In this document: in pieces, positions 7,724 through 14,702 of the stretch
How the letters are laid out: each line of letters starts with the position of its first letter
Position numbering within the stretch: the first letter of the stretch is position 1
DNA from: an uncultured Pseudomonadota bacterium
Lineage (GTDB): Bacteria; Pseudomonadota; Gammaproteobacteria; Burkholderiales; SG8-41
Direction: 5' to 3'
Assembly: GCA_946885605.1 (NCBI GenBank)
Contig: CAMPGR010000071.1
Coordinates: forward strand, 1 to 19,046
Length of the DNA stretch: 19,046 nt
Program-made: the position numbers and the translations under genes
Notes under the pieces: model-generated
Databases searched by the model: none
What the model was told of the DNA's origin: nothing
What the model saw: the letters and a program-made list of their open reading frames with translations, nothing else

Positions 7724-9135
7724 CGCAGGGACGCGGGGACGACGCGGCGACCCGTGCGCTCGACCGGGCAGCGTCGTACGGACGGCGCTTCCGCGGCAGC
7801 AGTCCCGTGCACCCGAGGGCCGACGCCGACGAGCTGCGGCAGCTATTCGATGTCGGGCTGCCCGAAGCCGGGCGCGACGCGCTCGGCATACTCGATGACC
7901 TCATCGCCGCAGCCGAGCCCGGACTGGTCGGCAACACCGATCCGCACTTTTTCGCCTGGGTGATGGGCGCTTCTCACCCCGCGGGTGTCGCCGCGGACTG
8001 GCTCACCTCGATCTGGGGCCAGAACGCCGGCATCTTTCAGACCTCCCCCGCCGCCGCTATCGCGGAGGAAGTCACTGCGAAGTGGTTGCTCGAACTGCTC
8101 GACCTGCCGCGTGAAAGCTCGGTCGGCTTTACTACCGGCGCCACCATGGCCGCCTTCATCTGCCTCGCGGCAGCGCGCGGCGAAGTGCTGCGGCACGCGG
8201 GACACGATTTCGACCGCGACGGTTTGCAGGGCGCGCCGAACGTCGACATACTCATCAGCGAAGAGGCGCACGCGTCGAACTTTGCCGCCTTGCGCTATCT
8301 CGGCTTCGGCGCGCGCAACGTCACGCACCTGAAGACCGACAGCGAGGGCATGATCGACACGCGGGCATTGCGCGCAGCGCTCGCAGCAAGCGATGGCCCG
8401 ACGATCGTCATCTGCCAGGCAGGCCAGATCAATACCGGCGCGTTCGACCGCTTCGACGAGATCGCCCGACTCACTGCCGCCCGCAGCGCCTGGCTGCACG
8501 TGGACGGGGCGTTCGGCCTCTGGGCCCGTGCGGTACCCGAACTCAAGGCGCTCGCGTCCGGGGCCGAGCGCGCCGATTCCTGGGCAGTGGACGGGCACAA
8601 GTGGCTGCAGATGCCCTACGACACGGGTTTTGCCATTGTCCGCGACGCCGACGCCCATCGCCGCGCCATGGATATCACCGCGAGCTACCTGAGTGAAAGT
8701 CCTGGCGACGGTCGCAACCCCACGCATTACAACCCGGAACTGTCACGGCGTGCGCGCGGCTTCGCGGCCTGGACGATGATTCAGGTGCTGGGCCGGCAGG
8801 GAATCGCCGAGATCGTGCAGCGGCATTGCAACTGCGCCGCGCACATCGCGGAGAGATGCAAGGCGGTAGGCGGCATCGAAGTACTCAATCAGGTCTGTCT
8901 CAACCAGGTCGTGCTTTCGTTTCGCGGGAACAAAGAAGATCGCGGCGCCGACGCCCTCACGCAGCGGATGGCGGACGCGCTCAATGCAACGGGGCGATTT
9001 TTCCTCCGCACGGCGCAGTGGAAGGGCCGCAAAGTGTTGCGCATCTCCGTCATCGCGAACGGGACCGACCGGGCAGTCGCCGAAGACCTGGCGGCCGCCA
9101 TCGAAGCGACTTGGCGCACGATCTTGCCACGTTAA
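7720..9135 (+). CDS. PLP-dependent group II decarboxylase (DOPA/glutamate decarboxylase-like)
   Basis: A 471-residue fold-type I PLP enzyme, predicted to decarboxylate an L-amino acid. The PLP lysine is K294 in VDGHKW. H184 in SEEAHASN matches the histidine that stacks on the PLP ring, GFTTGATMAA is the phosphate-binding region, and LHVDGAFG contains the aspartate that pairs with the pyridine nitrogen. I use the ATG at 7720, which overlaps the upstream stop by 4 bp. The frame is open further upstream, but that sequence is the shadow of the preceding gene. Coupling to a cysteine synthase fusion suggests that its substrate may be the synthase product, a cysteine or S-/beta-substituted alanine, but this is inference. 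Aldehyde-forming aromatic-acetaldehyde-synthase-type activity cannot be excluded. Confidence 0.87.
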   Translation: MTQGRGDDAATRALDRAASYGRRFRGSSPVHPRADADELRQLFDVGLPEAGRDALGILDDLIAAAEPGLVGNTDPHFFAWVMGASHPAGVAADWLTSIWGQNAGIFQTSPAAAIAEEVTAKWLLELLDLPRESSVGFTTGATMAAFICLAAARGEVLRHAGHDFDRDGLQGAPNVDILISEEAHASNFAALRYLGFGARNVTHLKTDSEGMIDTRALRAALAASDGPTIVICQAGQINTGAFDRFDEIARLTAARSAWLHVDGAFGLWARAVPELKALASGAERADSWAVDGHKWLQMPYDTGFAIVRDADAHRRAMDITASYLSESPGDGRNPTHYNPELSRRARGFAAWTMIQVLGRQGIAEIVQRHCNCAAHIAERCKAVGGIEVLNQVCLNQVVLSFRGNKEDRGADALTQRMADALNATGRFFLRTAQWKGRKVLRISVIANGTDRAVAEDLAAAIEATWRTILPR

Positions 9136-9203
9136 TACGGCGCGTCGCTCCGTGGAATGGCTTGCGATGAACGTTGTCAGTGTGCCAAATACGGAGGCGA
9201 CTC

Positions 9204-9635
9204 ATGACTGTCCCGGTGTGGATGCTGCTGGGATTCGCGACCTGGACCGTGCTGCTGTTGCTGACTACCGTCGGTGTGTATCGTTGGAGCCGGATACTGA
9301 CGGGGCGCGCCCCGATACGGGAGTTCCGGGCAGATCGAGTCGAGGGAGAGGAGTGGTACAAACGCGCGATGCGGGCGCACGCGAACTGCGTCGAGAATCT
9401 TCCCGTGTTTGGTGCCATCGTCTTTGCACAGCACGCGAGCGGCGTGGCGGGCACCATTGTCGATGCGCTGGCGGTCGCAGTCCTTGTTGCCCGCATCGCG
9501 CAATCCGTCGTGCACGTGGCGTTCGCTCAGACAAACACGGTTGTATCGTTCCGCTTCGCGTTCTTTTTCGTGCAAATCCTCTGCTTTCTCGCTTTGGCCG
9601 CAATTGTTGTCATTGGGTACGTCAGAAGCGCATGA
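9204..9635 (+). CDS. MAPEG-family integral membrane protein
   Basis: A 143-residue protein with four predicted membrane helices, beginning at about residues 5-25 and ending near 115-140. The MAPEG signature RAHANCVENLP lies at 57-67. The family includes microsomal glutathione S-transferases and eicosanoid enzymes; bacterial members are thought to conjugate glutathione to lipophilic electrophiles or reduce lipid peroxides in the membrane. The start at 9204 is chosen because GGAGGCGACTC immediately precedes it, and the longer frame from 9174 would add residues with no membrane character. It follows the decarboxylase by 68 bp on the same strand, so it may be in the same transcript. A glutathione/redox role would suit the glutaredoxin fusion upstream. 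Confidence 0.85.
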   Translation: MTVPVWMLLGFATWTVLLLLTTVGVYRWSRILTGRAPIREFRADRVEGEEWYKRAMRAHANCVENLPVFGAIVFAQHASGVAGTIVDALAVAVLVARIAQSVVHVAFAQTNTVVSFRFAFFFVQILCFLALAAIVVIGYVRSA

Positions 9636-9785
9636 CAGACCTTCACGCCGGGGCCTCGGCAGAGCCTGAACAGCAAACCATCGGCGAATCGCGTTCTCCA
9701 TGAACCGAACGCCGGGCACGGATATCAAAGGAAAGGGAGTTGGAAGGCTCGGCGCACCGCCAGCCCCCGCGCGAAGGAAGGGACG

Positions 9786-10214
9786 ATGAAGCGGCTTTAC
9801 CGGTCACCGGTCGAGAAAAAGATCGCCGGAGTTTGCGGCGGTCTAGGGGAATATTTCGGCGTGGATCCGGTGTTCTTCCGGGTGTTGTTTATCGTGCTGG
9901 CGTTTCTCTGGGGCATCGGCATCCTCGCCTACATCGTCATGTGGATCATGGTACCGATGAAGGGCGAGGCACCCGAGGGCATCCCCCAAAAGCGGCTGCA
10001 CCTCTCGAAGACCGATCGCAAGATTGCGGGAGTGTGCGGCGGTCTCGGGGAATACTTCGACGTCGATCCGGTTCTGTTCCGCGTTATCTTCATCGTGCTC
10101 GCTTTCGTGGGCGGGCTCGGAATACTGCTCTACATCGTGCTCTGGCTGGTGATGCCGCAAGATACGACGGCGGCGCCGCCCGCGCCCGAACGCCAGCCGG
10201 CCGAAGACGTATAG
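9786..10214 (+). CDS. Protein with two tandem PspC domains
   Basis: A 142-residue inner-membrane protein made of two copies of the PspC domain, about residues 1-58 and 68-126. Each copy contains the signature KIAGVCGGLGEYF (GVDPV or DVDPV follows), then a hydrophobic helix pair ending in WIMVPM or WLVMPQ. PspC proteins sense or respond to envelope stress and, in enterics, relieve PspA inhibition of PspF. Here no pspA, pspB or pspF is present, so the role is uncertain. One domain per protein is the common form in Gram-negative bacteria, and the duplication makes it look like an internal tandem duplication. GAAGGAAGGGACG gives a strong ribosome site. The TAG stop lies within a TATAGT possible promoter for the next gene. 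Confidence 0.88.
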   Translation: MKRLYRSPVEKKIAGVCGGLGEYFGVDPVFFRVLFIVLAFLWGIGILAYIVMWIMVPMKGEAPEGIPQKRLHLSKTDRKIAGVCGGLGEYFDVDPVLFRVIFIVLAFVGGLGILLYIVLWLVMPQDTTAAPPAPERQPAEDV

Positions 10215-10215
10215 T
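10210..10215 (+). promoter_or_regulatory. Possible -10 element for the DsrE-like gene
   Basis: TATAGT overlaps the PspC stop codon, 33 bp before the ATG at 10248, the same hexamer and almost the same distance as in front of the flavin gene. No good -35 is seen. Read-through from the upstream gene is equally possible. Confidence 0.2.
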
Positions 10216-10247
10216 TTTTCAACGTATCCTTCACAGACGAGGCGACG

Positions 10248-10607
10248 ATGAAATTTCATGTCACCGGAACCAGCGGCTCGGAAAACCCTACCAAGGCCAC
10301 CCTCACGTTTGTGCACGCGAAAGGGGTCAAAGAGGCGGGCCACGATGTTTCGATAGCGCTGCTGGGCGATGCCGTTGTGCTGCTGGATCCCACTATCGCA
10401 AAGAACGTCCATGGCGTCGGATTGCCGCCCTTGGCTGAACTGATCACCTACGCCAAGGACAACGGCATTCCCGTCTATGGCTGAGGGCTCTGCTGCTCGG
10501 CCCGTGGGGTCAGCGAGGAGCACGCCAAAGCGTTGGGCGGGAAATATATCAGCCCGAAGGTTCAAGCCGAAATGTGTGCGGAAGCGGATCGGACGGTATT
10601 TCTTTAG
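10248..10607 (+). CDS. DsrE-family protein with in-frame UGA, probable selenoprotein
   Basis: A small sulfur-relay/redox protein of the DsrE/DsrF/YchN group. Read to the first stop it is 78 residues (10248-10484), which would lack the conserved C-terminal third. The frame continues after TGA (10482-10484) with GLCCSARGVSEEHAKALGG and so on to TAG at 10605-10607, giving 119 residues, the usual family length. In relatives the position of the TGA is the conserved cysteine: E. coli YchN, from memory, has VKLCKTC followed by xxGRG, against VYG-U-GLC followed by CSARG here. This gives U79-x-x-C82, a typical selenocysteine redox pair. A stem-loop follows at the expected distance. DsrE-like selenoproteins have been reported in metagenome surveys. 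The alternative is a nonsense mutation at exactly this cysteine codon (TGC/TGT to TGA). GAGG precedes the ATG. Confidence 0.75.
10491..10522 (+). promoter_or_regulatory. Predicted bacterial SECIS stem-loop
   Basis: Immediately downstream of the TGA: TGCT (10491-10494) pairs with AGCA (10519-10522), and CTCG (10496-10499) with CGAG (10514-10517). GCCC (10500-10503) pairs with GGGT (10507-10510, one G-U pair). The apical loop GTG is at 10504-10506, with a G-G mismatch and a CAG bulge. The loop begins 19 nt after the TGA and starts with G, as expected for a bacterial SECIS read by SelB. Confidence 0.6.
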
Positions 10608-10961
10608 CAGGCAACCATAGGTAGACATCGGGCGCGCCGGTGACAGTTACGACTTCGCCGGCCGCCAAGCGTGTACTGCGCGCACCGGAAGAAGTCGTTA
10701 CCGCTTATCCCAAGTAATTTCTCTCGAAATACGCGCCGCGGCTTAGAGCCGCGTTCGTACGCACGAAAATAGTGGCGAAGACGAATACAGCCAGGTGTTG
10801 ATTCCTCGATCGCCCGAGCGCACGCTCGCTCGCGACACGACTCGCACCCTTTCAGCGCCCCAGGCTTGGATCGCAGTCATCTTACGGCTACACTTGAGCG
10901 CGGCGCCTCGTCGATACATCAAACAACCGGCTGCAATTTCGAATCAACTATTTCAATCAAC
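10608..10961. other. Gene-free gap between the DsrE-like gene and the M23 peptidase
   Basis: About 350 bp without a convincing gene; frames here are short and lack ribosome sites. It contains a GC-rich hairpin, CGCGGC-TTAGA-GCCGCG at 10737-10753, with no U-run, so at most a weak terminator. Near the right end TTGGAT (10866-10871), a 17-bp spacer and TACACT (10889-10894) form a possible promoter for the peptidase gene. Base composition falls towards A+T just before the peptidase start. Confidence 0.45.
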
Positions 10962-12389
10962 ATGAGCATTTTCGACTCCGAAAGACCTCGGAAAACAAGA
11001 TTTCCAGCGATTATTTTTCTTGTTGCGATCCTTGTCGTCGGGCTTCTCGGCGGCGCCTACTACCTGGGCCCACGCCTCGAACGGGACGCGCCGCAAATCA
11101 CGGTGACGCCGGACTCGGACGTGCTTGGCCGGGCGCCCATCGCGATCGCCGTTACCGACCAGGGGGCTGGATTGAAGTCGGTTACCGTGACGCTCTCAGC
11201 CGGCGGCGCCGAGCACACGCTGGCGGCCGAACAGTACCCCGAGCCGGTGAGAGAGAAGAAATTCCCTCTCGACGTGTCGAAGCTTGCCGGGCTCAAAGAA
11301 GGGCCTGCGGTCCTGCGCGTCAGCGCGCGGGACGGTTCGCTGTGGAAATTCTTCCGCGGCAACGAGACCGTGCTCCAAAAAGAGCTCACGATCGACATCA
11401 CTCCGCCCACCATCGCACTCATCGCCGATGACCGCTACGTCACTTTTGGCGGCGTCGGGGCGATCGTCTACAAGCCTTCCCAGGATACGGTAAAGAGCGG
11501 AGTGAGGGTCGGCGATTACTTCTTCCCGGGCTTCCAAGGGCAAGTAAAGGGCCAGCCCGATCACTTTATCGCTCTTTTTGCCCATCCGTACAACGTTCCG
11601 GACGGTGCCAAACCCGTACTTGTCGCGACCGACAAAGCGGGCAATGCGAGGGAAATGCCGCTCGTCTATGAACTCAAAGGCGCAAAATACAGGAAGAGCA
11701 CCATCGCGATATCCGACAGCTTCATTCAGAACAAGGTCGCGCCCCTGTTGAACGATGTCAATGCGCGCCAGGGTTCACGGAAAGACGTCTTCATCGCCGT
11801 CAACAAACGCCTCAGAAAGGAAAACGAAGACAAGATCTCGGCGATCACGAGGAAATCGACTCCATCGCTACTCTGGAACGGTGCGTTCGTTCAGCTCAGC
11901 AACTCGAAAGTCGAAGCGAACTTCGCCGATGAGCGGACCTATACCTACAACAGTGAACCGATCGACACCGCCCATCATCTCGGCTACGACCTGTCGGTCA
12001 CCAAGCAGTATCCCGTCGAAGCGGCCAACAGCGGAACCGTCGCCTTTGTCGGCGATTTGGGCATCTACGGAAATACCGTCATCCTCGATCATGGCCTGGG
12101 GCTCTTTACGCTTTACAGCCACCTGAGTTCCATCGACGTCAAGGAGGGCGAATCGATCAAGCAGCGGCAAATCCTCGGCAAGACCGGCGAGACCGGCCTG
12201 GCCGCCGGCGATCATCTGCACTACGGAGTTTATTTGCACGGGGTCGCGGTTTTACCGGTCGAGTGGTGGGACCAGAAGTGGGTCAACGACAATATCCGCC
12301 CCAAGCTCGAGGGACATAGCGGCGAAGCGATCGCCGAATCGCAGCAGCCGAAAGCGCCGCGCAAGGCCGTGTCCAAGCGCCGGCGCTAG
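10962..12389 (+). CDS. Membrane-anchored M23 (LytM) peptidoglycan peptidase
   Basis: A 475-residue cell-envelope protein. An N-terminal anchor (FPAIIFLVAILVVGLLGG, about residues 16-33) precedes a large periplasmic region with an Ig-like fold (PQITVTPDSDVLGRAPIAI). A C-terminal M23 domain then carries the zinc motifs H339-x3-D343 (HLGYD) and H418-L-H420 (HLHYG), plus YSHLS. All zinc ligands are present, so it should be an active endopeptidase cutting peptide cross-links rather than a degenerate LytM regulator. The C-terminus is strongly basic (KAPRKAVSKRRR). I prefer the ATG at 10962, just before the anchor, over the TTG at 10866 that overlaps the promoter; neither has a strong Shine-Dalgarno. 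Its stop overlaps the remnant TauE frame's stop on the other strand. Confidence 0.88.
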   Translation: MSIFDSERPRKTRFPAIIFLVAILVVGLLGGAYYLGPRLERDAPQITVTPDSDVLGRAPIAIAVTDQGAGLKSVTVTLSAGGAEHTLAAEQYPEPVREKKFPLDVSKLAGLKEGPAVLRVSARDGSLWKFFRGNETVLQKELTIDITPPTIALIADDRYVTFGGVGAIVYKPSQDTVKSGVRVGDYFFPGFQGQVKGQPDHFIALFAHPYNVPDGAKPVLVATDKAGNAREMPLVYELKGAKYRKSTIAISDSFIQNKVAPLLNDVNARQGSRKDVFIAVNKRLRKENEDKISAITRKSTPSLLWNGAFVQLSNSKVEANFADERTYTYNSEPIDTAHHLGYDLSVTKQYPVEAANSGTVAFVGDLGIYGNTVILDHGLGLFTLYSHLSSIDVKEGESIKQRQILGKTGETGLAAGDHLHYGVYLHGVAVLPVEWWDQKWVNDNIRPKLEGHSGEAIAESQQPKAPRKAVSKRRR

Positions 12390-12635
12390 ACCTGCGCGGG
12401 TTGGGAGTACCGTCTCCACCGCACGAGGCTCGCGAGAAAACGCAGCGACGCGGCGAGCAGGAACAGCCCGAACGCCGTTTCGAGCGCCCGTCGCGAAAGG
12501 ACGTGGGCCATTCTCGCGCCATAGGACGCGGTGAGGCCATCAGTCCGACCGCGAGGCCGTAGAGGCGCGCCAGCGGATGCTTCGGCAGGTCGTCGCCCAG
12601 CCGCCACGATTCCCGGGCGCACAGAAGCTTGCCGG
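12386..12635 (-). pseudogene. Decayed TauE/SafE permease copy with internal deletion
   Basis: Two blocks match the intact permease at 14703-15533: 12423-12534 aligns with 14710-14821 (C-terminal end, ASYGA, AHVLSRRALE, LLAASLRFL). 12535-12635 aligns with about 15051-15151 (WRLGDDLPKHPLARLYGLAVGLMAS). A 229-bp deletion joins the two blocks and shifts the frame, and everything encoding the N-terminal half is absent. The left neighbour MFS gene starts right at the broken end. It is therefore non-functional. Confidence 0.85.
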
Positions 12636-12685
12636 CTCCTGATCTCTCACGGCGGGCGGGCCGGCGTTCAACCACTGGAAACGAC

Positions 12686-13915
12686 GTGGAAGAGAAAGCC
12701 AATCCCCTTCTCGCGCTCAAGACGCGCGACTTTCGCCTTTACTGGCTCGCCCTGGTCGCACAGGTCATCGGCCAGCACATGTTTGCGTTCACGCTGGGGT
12801 GGCTCGTCTTCGAGATCACGGGATCGCAGGCGCAGCTGGGCTTCATCCACCTTTGCGGTTTCGTGCCCCAATTCACCCTGATGCTGCTGGGCGGCGTGCT
12901 GGCCGATCGGGTCGATGCGCGCAAGCTCATCGGCGCCGCGCAGATCACTGCCGCGCTCGCGATGATTATGGTTGGCGTGACCGCGATGCTCGGCGTGGCG
13001 CAGCTGTGGCACCTCGCGCTCGGCGCGTTCCTTTGGGGACTGTCGGCCGCCATCGACGAGCCCGCGCGCGCGGCATTTTTCCCGCGCCTGCTGCCCCGCT
13101 CGCTGTTGCGATCCGCGGTGCCGCTGATCTCCATGGCTTTCGGCGGCAGCCGCGTGATTGCCCCATCGATCGGGGGATTTCTCATCGCCGCGGCGGGCGC
13201 GCCGGCCACTTTCCTGTTGTCCGCGGCTGCGGTCAGCACCATGATTGCGGTGCTGTTCCTGCTTCGCCCGGCGCACAGCGTCGCGCGCTCGCACGGCAGC
13301 CTGCTCAGCAACTTCACCGAGAGCCTGCGTTACATACGCGCCAACGAAGCTTTCGCCAAGGCCATCGGTGCAGCGCTGCTCAATGCAACCCTGTGCATGG
13401 GCTTCATCCACATGCTTCCGGTATTCGCCAAGGTGGTATTGCAGGTCGATTCGCGGGGCCTGGGCATCCTTGCCTCCGCTGCCGGCCTCGGCGCGTTGAC
13501 CGGCTTTGCTTCTTATGGCTGGGTGCAATTGCGCACATCGCCGCGAAACCTGATCGTGGGCGCCCTGACCGTCTACACCGTGGCATTGATCGGCCTCGCC
13601 TTCAGCGATTGGTACTGGCTCTCTTTCTGCGCGATCCTGGTCGCCGGCCTGTGTCATGCCTATTTCCTGACCTGCGTGCAGGTCATGCTGCAAACCCTGG
13701 TCGAGGATCATTACCGCGGGCGGGTGATGAGTGTGTTCGCGCTGGTATGGAGCCTGATGTTCTTCAGCGGATTTCTGTTGAATGTCGCTGGGTCGCTGGC
13801 CGGCCCGCGCCTGGCGCTCGCGGGAGGCGCGGTAATCGTGCTTGCCTACGTGTGGCTGTCGCTGGTGCGCGCGACTGCGTTGAAAAACCTGGTCCTCGCG
13901 CCGAAGCCGGGTTGA
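12686..13915 (+). CDS. MFS exporter (EntS/MFS_3-like)
   Basis: A 409-residue inner-membrane transporter with about 12 hydrophobic helices. It begins LLALKTRDFRLYWLALVAQ, the usual first helix of the MFS_3 (enterobactin exporter-like) group. It contains GGVLADRVDARK (the MFS loop 2-3 motif, DRxxRR-like) and YRGRVMSVFALVWSLMF, a characteristic helix-10/11 region of this subfamily. It probably exports a small molecule by proton antiport; substrate unknown. I chose GTG at 12686 because the residues upstream to the TTG at 12629 are read from the TauE remnant and are not MFS-like. The ribosome site is weak (GGAAA). It stands alone on its strand between two oppositely oriented genes. Confidence 0.85.
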   Translation: MEEKANPLLALKTRDFRLYWLALVAQVIGQHMFAFTLGWLVFEITGSQAQLGFIHLCGFVPQFTLMLLGGVLADRVDARKLIGAAQITAALAMIMVGVTAMLGVAQLWHLALGAFLWGLSAAIDEPARAAFFPRLLPRSLLRSAVPLISMAFGGSRVIAPSIGGFLIAAAGAPATFLLSAAAVSTMIAVLFLLRPAHSVARSHGSLLSNFTESLRYIRANEAFAKAIGAALLNATLCMGFIHMLPVFAKVVLQVDSRGLGILASAAGLGALTGFASYGWVQLRTSPRNLIVGALTVYTVALIGLAFSDWYWLSFCAILVAGLCHAYFLTCVQVMLQTLVEDHYRGRVMSVFALVWSLMFFSGFLLNVAGSLAGPRLALAGGAVIVLAYVWLSLVRATALKNLVLAPKPG

Positions 13916-13942
13916 AACAAACGGCCATGGACGCGCCAGGGC

Positions 13943-14629
13943 CTATGGCTGGTCGCCGAATACCCAGCGATAGATCCGCGAATCGTCCTGGTAGCCGCCG
14001 TTCGCAGCGAACGGCTCGTTGTTCCAGAAATGCTCGGCCGCCGCACGGTCTGGCAATTCGAGCAGCAGCGCGGTCCCGACATTTTCTGTTCCGTCCGGCG
14101 AACGCAGCGGTCCGCGGAATATGAAGCTCTTTTCGTACTTCTTGAAGTAAGTCTCGTGCGCGTGCAGGTGTTGGGCAAAGAAAGCCGCAGCGCCGGGAGT
14201 CTTGGAGCCGGTGCACAGATACTGCTGCAGCCCCTTGCGCCTGTAGTCGGCGGCGCGCTTCAGGAAACTGTTCGACCAGCGGCGGATATCGGTCCTTTCG
14301 TAGACGCCCGCCCGGTTCAAAGGGTCGTCCGCGATAAACACTTGGGCGGCGGCCCGGTCGTCGAGCTGGACGAACCAGGTCGTCGCCAGCACTGCGGAGG
14401 CGTCGTCCGATACGAGGTGACCGTAGCCGATGAGGCGCTCATCGAGCGCTCTCGCATAATCCTTCTGGGCGGCGATATGGGCTGCGCGCACGTGAGCCTT
14501 GCCGACGCCGTCCCACGCAAGAATCATCCATTGCGCGGGTTTCTCGCGGTAGTACTGGCGCAGCGACTCGCCGCTCAGCCCGTAGCGCGGATCGCCCGGC
14601 AGATAGCCGCTCGCTTCGCCTTGCGCCAT
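13943..14629 (-). CDS. Protein with two tandem YCII-related domains
   Basis: A 228-residue soluble protein carrying two copies of the YCII/ABM-like ferredoxin fold, about residues 33-118 and 137-225. Each copy starts near a histidine-rich helix (RAAHIAAQKDYARAL; QHLHAHETYFKKY), continues with a beta strand (ATTWFVQLDDRAAAQVF; TALLLELPDRAAAEHFW) and ends with a repeated GVYERTDIRRW or GGYQDDSRIYRW. YCII proteins are small and often of unknown catalytic function; most are single domain and dimeric. Here the pair probably forms one pseudo-dimer. GGAGG lies upstream of the ATG at 14629. It is separated by 73 bp from the TauE permease, which precedes it in the same direction, so they may be co-transcribed. 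Confidence 0.8.
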   Translation of the reverse strand: MAQGEASGYLPGDPRYGLSGESLRQYYREKPAQWMILAWDGVGKAHVRAAHIAAQKDYARALDERLIGYGHLVSDDASAVLATTWFVQLDDRAAAQVFIADDPLNRAGVYERTDIRRWSNSFLKRAADYRRKGLQQYLCTGSKTPGAAAFFAQHLHAHETYFKKYEKSFIFRGPLRSPDGTENVGTALLLELPDRAAAEHFWNNEPFAANGGYQDDSRIYRWVFGDQP

Positions 14630-14702
14630 CGAGGCTCCCCCTCCTGCATTCGGTTACCGGCATGATCACGCACGCACAGCCGGCGCGTCAACGTATACCG
14701 CC

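Noticed and set aside
10248..10484. 78-residue DsrE-like protein ending at TGA as the complete gene
   Set aside because: It would end just before the conserved Cys and lack the C-terminal third, which is intact in the same frame downstream.
10640..10720. Short frame VTVTTSPAAKRVLRAPEEV after the DsrE-like gene
   Set aside because: Only about 26 codons, no ribosome site and no recognisable family.
10737..10753. CGCGGC-TTAGA-GCCGCG hairpin as an intrinsic terminator
   Set aside because: No U-run follows on either strand, so it is not called as a terminator.
13913..13922. TTGAAACAAA after the MFS stop, resembling one repeat of the shared control element
   Set aside because: Only one repeat matches; no second or third repeat at 10-11 bp and it does not face a promoter.
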